From contig CAVPRX010000001.1 of NCBI GenBank assembly GCA_963708115.1, positions 186,001-250,000 of the forward strand: a stretch of DNA of 64,000 bases, read 5' to 3'. Each line of letters starts with the position of its first letter. Positions within the stretch are counted from its first letter, which is position 1. This stretch comes from VRUE01 sp963708115. Lineage in GTDB: Bacteria; Actinomycetota; Thermoleophilia; Solirubrobacterales; 70-9. Positions 26,645 through 34,695 of this stretch are shown piece by piece. The translations under genes were made by a program, and so were the position numbers. The notes below the pieces were generated by a model. It was not told where the DNA came from. It ran no database searches and saw only the letters and a program-made list of their open reading frames with translations.

Positions 26645-28090
26645 ATGCCACCGCCAGCAGAGGGATTCGCCTCCCGCCTCTTCCTTGGTCCAGCCCTGCG
26701 CACGCAGCCGGACCGGCGGCTGGTCACGCTCGTCCGCGAGGGGTACGAGACCGCTTTCGAGGAGATAGTCCGCCGCTACGGCAAGCCACTGTCCCGCTAC
26801 GCGGCTTCGATCGTCGGCGGCCGCTCCGAGGACGTCACCCAGGACGCCTTCTCGAAGGCACTGCTGGCGCTGCGCCGCGACGACGCCGAGATCGAGCTGC
26901 GACCTTGGTTGTTCAGGATCGTGCGCAACACGGCGCTCAACGATCTGCGCGACAGCCCACCCTCGCCCGAGATCCTGGCCGAGGCACTCGCCGGCGGCGC
27001 CAACCCGGCGGAGGAGCTGGAGCGTCGCGAGGAACTCACCGACTTGATGAAGCGCCTGCAGGAGCTGCCCGAGCCGCAGCGTGCGGCAATCGTCATGCGC
27101 GAGCTGGAGGGCCTGGGCCACGAGGAGATCGCGGCGGCGCTGGGCCTGACCGGCGGCGGCGCCCGACAGGCGATCTACCGGGCGCGGCAGGCGCTGAGGG
27201 ACGGCGCGGGAATGCTCATTCCCCTCCCTCTTCTACAGGCGATGCTCGCCGGCGGCGGCTCCGGGATGGCCGAAACGGCCGGCGCCGCGGGCGTGAGCGC
27301 GGCGGGTGTCGGCGGGGCCGCCGGCGCCGGGATCGCGCTCAAGGCGACCGCGGCGACCGTCCTGGTGGCGGGCGCCGTCGGCGCAGGAGTCGCCCTCAAG
27401 GACAACCCACGCAGCGGCGACGCCGAGGCCGCACCGGCGCGGGTGTCCCAAAGCAGCGCGAGCCAGGCGACAGCGCCCACCACCGCGCAAGACACGAGCT
27501 CAAGCCAGGGAGGTTCCGAGGGAGTCGGGGAGGATCGTCACGGCCATGGGTCCGGAGAGGCGGAGCCCGGGGACGACCGTGGCGGCAACGGCGAGGCGGA
27601 GCCGGGCGATGACCACGGCGGCGAAGCCGAGCTGGTCGACGATCACCGGGGGCACGGCGGTCGCGGCGAGACAGAGCCCAGGGACGATCACGGTGGGCGC
27701 GATGAATCATCCGGAAGGCACGGCGGCAGCTCAGGCCCCGGCGGTGGCGACGATCATTCCGGCTCCTCGGGCGGATCCGGCCACGGTGGCGGCTCCGGCT
27801 CCGGGTCGGGCTCAGGACACGGTGGCGATTCCGGTTCGGGCCACGGCGGTTCCGGGTCAAACGGAGGTTCGGGGTCCAGTGGCTCGGGATCATCAGGATC
27901 CGGCGACGACGGCTCCGGGTCGACCGAGGGCACGAGCGGCGGTGGGTCCGAACCGAGCGAAGAGCCGACCGTCGACGACGATTCCGGCGGCTCGGGCTCG
28001 GGCTCCGACGACTCTGGCTCCGACTCGGGAGGCGGTTCCGGCTCCGGGTCGAGTGGTGACAGCAGCGGCTTGCCCGAAGCTCCTTCGTGA
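26645..28090 (+). CDS. ECF sigma factor with TM helix and long Gly/Ser/His tail
   Basis: 481 residues. Sigma region 2 (about 26-97, RRYGKPLSRYAASIVGGRSE and QDAFSKALLAL), region 4 (about 131-186, LPEPQRAAIVMRELEGLGHE), then a Gly/Ala stretch and a single TM helix (about 229-251). After it come about 220 residues of low complexity: first acidic repeats of the type EPGDDRGG, EPGDDHGG and EPRDDHGG, then Ser/Gly/His/Asp runs. The tail would lie outside the membrane if the sigma domain is cytoplasmic. No separate anti-sigma gene is adjacent. The next gene encodes a secreted protein with the same EPGDD-GG repeats. ATG at 26645 with AAAGGAG upstream. Confidence 0.88.
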   Translation: MPPPAEGFASRLFLGPALRTQPDRRLVTLVREGYETAFEEIVRRYGKPLSRYAASIVGGRSEDVTQDAFSKALLALRRDDAEIELRPWLFRIVRNTALNDLRDSPPSPEILAEALAGGANPAEELERREELTDLMKRLQELPEPQRAAIVMRELEGLGHEEIAAALGLTGGGARQAIYRARQALRDGAGMLIPLPLLQAMLAGGGSGMAETAGAAGVSAAGVGGAAGAGIALKATAATVLVAGAVGAGVALKDNPRSGDAEAAPARVSQSSASQATAPTTAQDTSSSQGGSEGVGEDRHGHGSGEAEPGDDRGGNGEAEPGDDHGGEAELVDDHRGHGGRGETEPRDDHGGRDESSGRHGGSSGPGGGDDHSGSSGGSGHGGGSGSGSGSGHGGDSGSGHGGSGSNGGSGSSGSGSSGSGDDGSGSTEGTSGGGSEPSEEPTVDDDSGGSGSGSDDSGSDSGGGSGSGSSGDSSGLPEAPS

Positions 28091-28152
28091 TCTTCGCCCT
28101 CCGCTCGGGTTGAGCAGGTGAAGGAAGTCACTTGTCAACCCAAGGAGGAACC

Positions 28153-28755
28153 ATGAACCGCCCCCGTAGAAACCGACACCGCGCCGCCGCCGCGCTGACG
28201 TTGGCAGTCGCGATGGGACTGCTCGCGGCGGTCGGAGCACTCGCCGGCATCGCCGTGGCCAAGGACGGGCACCACCGCTCCGACAAGCGCCACGGCCACC
28301 ATGGTCGTCATCACCACAGCCAGCCGAGCGGGACGATCCAGTCCTTCGATGCCGCAACCGGCCGGCTGACGATCGTGCTCCTCAACGAAGAAACCGTCAG
28401 CGGCCTGGTCACCGACCGGACTCGGATCAAGTGCGAGGACGAGCACTCGCCCGACATCACCGCCTCTCGCACCCACCTCCGTCACGGCGAGGAAGAGCCG
28501 GGCGACGATCGCGGTGGGCACGGCGAAGAGCCGGGCGACGACAATGGCGGTCACGGTGACGACAACGGAGGGGGAGACAACTCCGGCCCCGGCAACTCGA
28601 ACTCCGCCGGCAGCGGTCCGAGTGGCCACGACGACAATGGCAGCGGCGCCAACTGCACCACGTCGGACCTGATCGTCGGCGCGGTCGTGACCGATGCCGA
28701 GCTCGAGATCGAGCACGGCGCTGCAACCTGGGACGAGGTCGAGCTGGCGAGCTGA
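28153..28755 (+). CDS. Secreted His/Asp/Gly-rich protein with DUF5666-like domain
   Basis: About 200 residues. Signal peptide (about 1-37, LTLAVAMGLLAAVGALAGIAVA), a His/Arg-rich stretch (HHRSDKRHGHHGRHHH), a small beta-domain of DUF5666 type (GTIQSFDAATGRLTIVLL, VSGLVTDRTRIKCED), then EPGDDRGGHGEEPGDDNGGH repeats and a C-terminal piece with NCTTSDLIVGAVVTDAELE. The acidic repeat is the one in the tail of the upstream sigma factor. Excellent AAGGAGG four bases before ATG. The His/Asp clusters suggest metal binding, unproven. Confidence 0.8.
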   Translation: MNRPRRNRHRAAAALTLAVAMGLLAAVGALAGIAVAKDGHHRSDKRHGHHGRHHHSQPSGTIQSFDAATGRLTIVLLNEETVSGLVTDRTRIKCEDEHSPDITASRTHLRHGEEEPGDDRGGHGEEPGDDNGGHGDDNGGGDNSGPGNSNSAGSGPSGHDDNGSGANCTTSDLIVGAVVTDAELEIEHGAATWDEVELAS

Positions 28756-28760
28756 CCCGG

Positions 28761-31415
28761 CTACTTGGCGTCGAGCCAGTCCACGCCGACGCCGATGTCC
28801 ACCTCGAGTGGCGGATCGAGCTGGTAGGCGGCGCACATCTCGCGCCGCACCAGCTCGGTCGCGCCCTCCATCTCGGCTGGCGGGCCCTCGAACAGCAGCT
28901 CGTCATGGATCTGCAGGACGAGGCGAGTCTCCCCTCCCGACTCGCCCAGAGCGCTCTGACAGCGCACCATCGCCACCTTGATGATGTCGGCGGCGGTGCC
29001 CTGGATCACCGTGTTGACCGCCAGCCGCTCGCCCAGTTTCCGCGTGTTCGGGTTGCCTGAACGCAGCTCCGGGATCGAGCGCCGTCGACCCATCAGCGTC
29101 CGCACATAGCCCTCCTCCTGGGCCCGCTCGACGACCTGCTCGCGGAATGCCCGCACTGCCGGGAAGCGCTCCAGGTAGCGGGCGACGAACTCCTCGCCCT
29201 CTTTGCGCGGGATGTTGAGCCGGTCGGCGAGGCCGAAGCCGGTCAGCCCGTAGACGATGCCGAAGTTGACCATCTTCGCCTTGGAGCGCTGGCCGACGTC
29301 CACCTCCTCACGCGAGATGTCGAAGACCTCGGCGGCGGTTGCGGCGTGGACGTCTTCGCCGGCGCGGAAGATCTCTTTCAGCACCTCCTCCTCGGCGACG
29401 TGGGCGAGCACCCGCAGCTCGACCTGGCTGTAGTCGGCGGAGAGCAGGCGGGCGCCGGGCTCGGCGACGAAACAAGCGCGGACCGGCCGGCCGATCTCAG
29501 TGCGGATCGGGATGTTCTGCAGGTTGGGGTTGGTGCTGGAGAGCCGGCCGGTGGTGGTCGAGGCTTGGTTGAAGGTGGTGTGGACACGGCCGGTCTCGGG
29601 GTCGATCAGGTCCGGTAGCGAGTCGAGGTAGGTGTTCTTGAGCTTGGTCAGCTCGCGCCACTGCTCGATCTTCTCGACGATCGGGTGCTCCTCGCGGATC
29701 TGGGCGAGCACCCGCGCGTCGGTGGAGAAGCCCGTTTTGCCACGCCGTTTCCGCGAGAGGCCGAGCTTCTCGAAGAGGATGCGGCCGACCTGCTGCGGCG
29801 AGCCGATCGTGAACTCCTCCTCGGCCAGCTCGAAGATCTCCTTCTGCAGGGTCTCGATTCGCTCGCCGAAGCCGGCGCCGACCTCGGCCAGCCGCTCCGC
29901 GTCGAGCTTGAGGCCCTCGCGCTCCATCGCGGCGAGGACATGGACGAGCGGCAGCTCGACCTCGCGCAGCAGCGACACCAGCTCGAACTGCTCGAGTCGC
30001 TGGCGCTGTGAGTCGGCGAGAGCAGCAACCAGGCGCGCTTCCTCTGCCGGGTCGAGGCCGGCCTCGACCTCCTCGCCGAGCGCGAGCTGGCCGTCCTCCT
30101 CGGCATCCGCACCCGCCTCGCCGGCAGCGGCACCCTCGGCGAGGCCGATACCGGCGTCGGCGGCCAGCTCGGTCAGCTCGTAGGTGCGGCGCTGAGGCTC
30201 GAGCAGGTAGGCGGCCAGCAGCGTGTCGTGATCGAGGACCAGCTCGACCCCCTCGCGGGAAGCGGCGGCGAGCAGGCCGTGGCGACCACCGCCGAGCGAC
30301 TTGGCGTCATGAGCGACGATCGAGCGGTCGGTCAGCGCGACCGCGAGCTCGTCGAGGCTCGACGAGCCGGCGAGGATCCGCTCGCCCTGGGCGGCGGCCC
30401 AGCTGTCGCCGGCAACCGCCAGCGCCACCGGCCCGGGCTCTAGGTCGCCGGGTGTCCCCTCTTCGACCTCGACCGCCAGCTCCTTCTCGACACTGCGGCC
30501 GGGAACGGCCTCGCCTTCGGGCAGCGCTTCTTCGAGCCGCTCCAGCACCGCGCGCAGCTCGAACTCGCGCATGAAGTCGCGCAGGGCGCCGCGGTCAGGC
30601 TCGGAGTCCATCGCCGCGGCGAGGTCGACGCCGGTCTCGATCTCGTACTGCAGCGTCGCAAGCTGCTTCGACATGCGCGCGTCGTCGGCGTGCTCGACCA
30701 GGTTCTGCTTGCGTTTGGCGCCGGAGATCTCATCGACGCTGGCCAGAACCCGCTCCAGCGTGCCGAACTGCTGCAACAGCTGGGTCGCGGTTTTCTCGCC
30801 GATCCCCGGGACGCCGGGAATGTTGTCGGAGGTGTCGCCGCGCAGGCCCATCAGGTCGGTGATCAGGTCCGGCGGCACGCCGTAGCGCTCCTGCACGGCG
30901 GCCTCGTCGTAGATCTTGGTCTCGGTGATGCCACGCGAGGTGCTCATCACCCGCACACCGGGCCCGACGAGCTGGTAGGCGTCGCGGTCGCCGGTCACGA
31001 CCATCACCGCGATCCCCTCCTCGCGCGCCTGCCGGCTCAGCGAGGCGATCACGTCGTCGGCCTCGAAGCCCTCGACCTTGACGTTGGTGTAGCCGAAGGC
31101 CTCGACCAGCGGCATCAGGTTCGGCCACTGCTCGCGCAACAGGTCGGGTCGCGGTTTTCGCTGCGCCTTGTAGAGGTCGTAGGTGACCTCGCGCCCGGAC
31201 ATGCCGGCGTCCCAGGCGACGACCACCCCGGCCGGATGGTGCTCGTCGATGATCTTGACCAGCATCGAGGCGAGCCCGTAGATAGCGTTGGTCGGTCGCC
31301 CGTCGCTGGTCCCGATCGACTCGGGCAGAGCGAAGAAGGCGCGGTAGGCAAGCGAGTTGCCGTCGATCAGGAAGAGCTCGGGCTTGGCGGCCGCAGCCGC
31401 TGCGTCAGGAGACAT
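28761..31415 (-). CDS. polA: DNA polymerase I
   Basis: About 884 residues. N-terminal 5'-3' exonuclease/FEN domain (LFLIDGNSLAYRAFFALP, VVTGDRDAYQLV, GLRGDTSDNIPGVPGIGEKT). The middle domain has no visible DEDD exonuclease residues, so proofreading is probably lost as in Taq. The C-terminal family A polymerase has motif A LLSADYSQVELRVLAH, motif B RSKAKMVNFGIVYGL and motif C LVLQIHDELLFE. ATG 31415 is chosen over TTG 31424. It converges with the secreted-protein gene, 5 nt apart. Confidence 0.97.
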   Translation of the reverse strand: MSPDAAAAAAKPELFLIDGNSLAYRAFFALPESIGTSDGRPTNAIYGLASMLVKIIDEHHPAGVVVAWDAGMSGREVTYDLYKAQRKPRPDLLREQWPNLMPLVEAFGYTNVKVEGFEADDVIASLSRQAREEGIAVMVVTGDRDAYQLVGPGVRVMSTSRGITETKIYDEAAVQERYGVPPDLITDLMGLRGDTSDNIPGVPGIGEKTATQLLQQFGTLERVLASVDEISGAKRKQNLVEHADDARMSKQLATLQYEIETGVDLAAAMDSEPDRGALRDFMREFELRAVLERLEEALPEGEAVPGRSVEKELAVEVEEGTPGDLEPGPVALAVAGDSWAAAQGERILAGSSSLDELAVALTDRSIVAHDAKSLGGGRHGLLAAASREGVELVLDHDTLLAAYLLEPQRRTYELTELAADAGIGLAEGAAAGEAGADAEEDGQLALGEEVEAGLDPAEEARLVAALADSQRQRLEQFELVSLLREVELPLVHVLAAMEREGLKLDAERLAEVGAGFGERIETLQKEIFELAEEEFTIGSPQQVGRILFEKLGLSRKRRGKTGFSTDARVLAQIREEHPIVEKIEQWRELTKLKNTYLDSLPDLIDPETGRVHTTFNQASTTTGRLSSTNPNLQNIPIRTEIGRPVRACFVAEPGARLLSADYSQVELRVLAHVAEEEVLKEIFRAGEDVHAATAAEVFDISREEVDVGQRSKAKMVNFGIVYGLTGFGLADRLNIPRKEGEEFVARYLERFPAVRAFREQVVERAQEEGYVRTLMGRRRSIPELRSGNPNTRKLGERLAVNTVIQGTAADIIKVAMVRCQSALGESGGETRLVLQIHDELLFEGPPAEMEGATELVRREMCAAYQLDPPLEVDIGVGVDWLDAK

Positions 31416-31445
31416 CGGCGCCAACTCTACGTCCGAGTGTCGATG

Positions 31446-32927
31446 TCAGCTCTTGCGCGCGTGCACGAGATTCGCCATGAAGCCGGCACCAGCCAGAGGG
31501 ACGTTCGGCTCTCCCGGGAAATCGAGCGAGAGGTTGCCGGTCCAGCGATCGGCGGGCACCGCGGCGCGGTGGAAGCGCGCGACGCCGGAAAACGGTGCCA
31601 AAGGCTCGACGGTCGCCGTCCGCAGCAGCGGGTCGTATTCGAAGGCCCGGGCCGGTTGGCGCCCGGAGACCGACCGCTCTATGTGAATCGCACCGCGCCT
31701 CTCGGCCAGCGACGCCGAGAAGACGGTCGCTTTGCCGGGCCGGTTCTTGTTGAGCTGGAGCGACAGGTGGCGATCGCCGTGCCGGGAGAAGGCGCGCAGC
31801 CTGGCACCCGGCAGGCCCACGCCACCCGTTTCCAAGCTCGTACCCACCGAGCAGCCCAAACCGAATAGCAAGGCGACGTCTTCTCGCGCTTCGGTCTCCA
31901 TTGCGTCGGCGTAGCCCAGCTCGCCGTGGAATTCGAAGGTGCCGCGGTAAACCTGTGGTTCGACCGTTCGGGGCCCGCCGTCGCACGTTCGCACCGTCTT
32001 CTTCCTCCCGCTCGGAGCAATCTCCACCGAGATCCGCCCCAGGGCGCCGAGATCCGCGTCCAACCTGGTCGGCGTCACGGTGGCCGGCGCTGAGTAGGAC
32101 ACCGCGGCGCCCTTGCGATAGACGATCAGGCCGATATCGCCGCGCCCGTCGAGGCGTTCGGAGCTGGCGAAACCGAGGATCGAGTAGCCGTGGCTCGCCT
32201 CGAGCCTGAAGACCGCGAAGCCCTTTAGGTCGGAATCGAGTGCCGTTGCGGGCTGTGGGACGAAGAGGACCGATGCCAATGCCGCGCTCAGCGCCGCAAT
32301 CGCCACAAGAGGCGCTCCGTGCAGAAGCCCCAGTCGCGGCACAAATCGGCCAACCCGAGAAGCGTAGACGGCGTAGACGTCGCCGTGGGCCTTCAGCAGG
32401 TAGGGCTCCTCGACTCGCCTCACCTGCAGCTCGAGCCCGACGAAGAGAGTGATGATGGCCGCCAGCGCCAGAGCGTTCGGCACCATCAGGACCAGGCCGA
32501 TGACGGTCGGCAACATCGCGCTGTAGATCGGGTTGCGGACCAGGCGGAAGGGGCCATCGGTGACCAGCTCGGTGCGCTCCTCGGGGTCGACACCGACCCG
32601 CCACGAGTCCCCCATCGCCAGCTGGGCGGAGAAGGTCAGAGCGATGCCACCGACCGCGAGCACCAACCCGACGACATGGCCGACCGACCCATCGAGCGCC
32701 GCAATCGGGTCGAGGATGCCGAGCAACGCCAGGATCGGCGCCGTACCCCCCATCAGCAGGCCGGCGATGAACATCCCACCGGCGATCCACTCCAGCGGAC
32801 CGGCGCCGGCTGGCAAGCCGTGCAGGCCGGTCGAGCCGGTGCGACGCAGCTGCAAGGCGACCCGCACGCCGAACGTGATCGTCAAAGAGACGCCGTAGAG
32901 GACGAGCGCGGCGACAGCCATGCCCAC
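31446..32927 (-). CDS. ICMT/PEMT-like membrane methyltransferase fused to a secreted domain
   Basis: 493 residues. The N-terminal half (to about 215) has five or six TM segments and the isoprenylcysteine/phospholipid methyltransferase motif block LVTDGPFRLVRNPIYSAML, EEPYLLKAHGDVYAVYASRV. After one more TM (about 210-228) comes a beta-rich extracytoplasmic domain of about 260 residues (GRGDIGLIVYRKGAAV, YRGTFEFHGELGYADA), a type I associate with secreted proteins of Thermoleophilia. Substrate unknown; the fusion to a surface domain is unusual. It precedes two CotH-like genes from downstream, all co-directional. Confidence 0.78.
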   Translation of the reverse strand: MGMAVAALVLYGVSLTITFGVRVALQLRRTGSTGLHGLPAGAGPLEWIAGGMFIAGLLMGGTAPILALLGILDPIAALDGSVGHVVGLVLAVGGIALTFSAQLAMGDSWRVGVDPEERTELVTDGPFRLVRNPIYSAMLPTVIGLVLMVPNALALAAIITLFVGLELQVRRVEEPYLLKAHGDVYAVYASRVGRFVPRLGLLHGAPLVAIAALSAALASVLFVPQPATALDSDLKGFAVFRLEASHGYSILGFASSERLDGRGDIGLIVYRKGAAVSYSAPATVTPTRLDADLGALGRISVEIAPSGRKKTVRTCDGGPRTVEPQVYRGTFEFHGELGYADAMETEAREDVALLFGLGCSVGTSLETGGVGLPGARLRAFSRHGDRHLSLQLNKNRPGKATVFSASLAERRGAIHIERSVSGRQPARAFEYDPLLRTATVEPLAPFSGVARFHRAAVPADRWTGNLSLDFPGEPNVPLAGAGFMANLVHARKS

Positions 32928-32942
32928 AGATTGCCCGAACCG

Positions 32943-34646
32943 TCAGTCAGACCGGCGGAGCGCGGGCACGGAGTCGTCGGCTGTGACCGTTTCGCGCTCG
33001 CCGGCCTGAGATGCAAAGGCAACGACCGCATGGAGGCGCAGATCACGGCTCCACAGGCGGCGACGGGCAGCCGCGGAAAGTGGGCAGGACACACGTGACT
33101 TGCCGGCTTGACCCACCTTCACGCTCCCCTCGCACACCTGGCGGGCGCCTTTTCGGGTCGGCATTTTTGCCGTAAGGGTGAGGATGCCAGCGCCGCCGGT
33201 GCGTACTTTTGCGCTCAGCTGTCGCCTGCCGACATCGAACCTAAGCAGCTTGAGATTGGCATCGCTCGACTGGGTCGAATCGGTCTGCTTGGCGCCCGAT
33301 GGCCCCCCACCGGAGCCGCCCGAGGTGAGCCCCGATCCCGATCCCGATCCCATTTCTTCTTCGGGTTCGGGCGGCCCGCACGGCGCCGGCTCCCCGACCG
33401 CCGAGCCTTCGCCTTCGCCGGGCTGAGTCGCCAGATAGGTGCCCAGTTCGCCTCGGCGTTCGGCGATGAATTCTTCAGCTTCTTCGACCCCTGCGGCGAT
33501 TTCGCCTTCGTCGTATTCCCGCCGATCTGCGTCTTCCATCGCCTGCCACGGGGCCAGCCTTGCGGCGAGACAAGTGGACTGGGCACCCAGATCGAGACCG
33601 GCGACCGCGCCCTGGGTCTCACGGAGAGCATCGACGTACTGCGCTGCGCAGCTTGCGTCGGCGAGGCATTCGTTGAAGAGGAGCCCGCCGGCCGGCTCGT
33701 CGAATTCCATCTCCGCTTCCCAGGTCTGATCGGTCCCCCAGGGGAGCATGCTGAAGAGCCCCGACTCATCGCTGTGCAAGTAGTAGTTGTTGGGTCGGAA
33801 AGGCGGATCGGCCGGCAAGGCCACCCCCGCGTAACCGTCCCAGTGGCCGACGTAGCGCTCGATCGCCCACATATGAGCCATCTCGTCGAGGTCGGCAACG
33901 CCGCCCATCCCTTCCGACCAGTCGCCTGCTTCGTCGTTGGCGGCGGCGATCAGAGCTTCGAGGTCAGTCAACGGTGGGTCGCCTTCGTCGACCTCGAATT
34001 CGTCCTGACTGTCGGGCCTGACGTCCACGCCGGGTTTGTCCGCCTCGTAGAGATGTTGCGTCGAAGCGAACCAGCGGGGCAGCGAGACGTCGTCGTAGGT
34101 CTCGACGTTCAGATGAACGCCGTAGTTGACCCCGTTGACGTAGACGTTCGCGAAGCCCGTCCTCGGTGCGGGAAGTCCGAGTGCCCGGAACGCCTCATAG
34201 GTCATCGTCTCGTGCAGCATCGAGGGGTCCTGGACCATGTTGTTCAACGTCAGCTTCTTCAGGCCGAGGAACTTCTGCCCTTTCACCTGGTTGAACTTGA
34301 TCTTGAAGGCGGCCTTTTCATCTTTCAGTTCCCGAAACGAGCCGCTGCCACCCTTGAGGCGGACGCCGACGGTGATTGGCGTGGAGAAAGGCCCGACTCC
34401 ATCGGGGGTACCGTCGCTTGCGGCCATCGAGAACGTCGCTGCGACGTAGTTCTCCTCCGGTTCGGCTTCCAGCGTTTCGATCGACGCCTGCGGCAGCTGC
34501 AGGTCGATCACGTCGATCGCGTAGGGCTGGAACATCGGCGCCGCCAGATCCTCTTCGGCAGCCGACGCAGACGGCACCATCAAATGTAGGCAGACGAGAC
34601 CGCACGCGAGTGCCGCTGCACCACCTAGGCGAGTTGTGACCCCCAT
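32943..34646 (-). CDS. Secreted CotH-kinase family protein
   Basis: 567 residues. Signal peptide (about 1-29, ALACGLVCLHLMVPSASA). The CotH domain (about 40-420) shows VGVRLKGGSGSFRELKD, KKLTLNNMVQDPSMLHE, NGVNYGVHLNVETYDD and MLPWGTDQTWEAEMEF, matching the atypical secreted kinase fold whose Bacillus founder CotH phosphorylates spore coat proteins. A GSGSGSG linker leads to a C-terminal beta-domain of about 110 residues. The substrate is unknown; the natural candidate is a surface protein encoded nearby. Paralogue of the next gene. Confidence 0.88.
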   Translation of the reverse strand: MGVTTRLGGAAALACGLVCLHLMVPSASAAEEDLAAPMFQPYAIDVIDLQLPQASIETLEAEPEENYVAATFSMAASDGTPDGVGPFSTPITVGVRLKGGSGSFRELKDEKAAFKIKFNQVKGQKFLGLKKLTLNNMVQDPSMLHETMTYEAFRALGLPAPRTGFANVYVNGVNYGVHLNVETYDDVSLPRWFASTQHLYEADKPGVDVRPDSQDEFEVDEGDPPLTDLEALIAAANDEAGDWSEGMGGVADLDEMAHMWAIERYVGHWDGYAGVALPADPPFRPNNYYLHSDESGLFSMLPWGTDQTWEAEMEFDEPAGGLLFNECLADASCAAQYVDALRETQGAVAGLDLGAQSTCLAARLAPWQAMEDADRREYDEGEIAAGVEEAEEFIAERRGELGTYLATQPGEGEGSAVGEPAPCGPPEPEEEMGSGSGSGLTSGGSGGGPSGAKQTDSTQSSDANLKLLRFDVGRRQLSAKVRTGGAGILTLTAKMPTRKGARQVCEGSVKVGQAGKSRVSCPLSAAARRRLWSRDLRLHAVVAFASQAGERETVTADDSVPALRRSD

Positions 34647-34695
34647 AGGGGAAAGGTATCTAGAGGCCTTGCGTGAGCCAAGCGGCGCATGCCTC

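Noticed and set aside
27400..28130. Gly/Ser-rich repeats as a CRISPR array or tandem DNA repeat
   Set aside because: The repeats are irregular at the DNA level and only similar as protein sequence; there are no constant repeat-spacer units.
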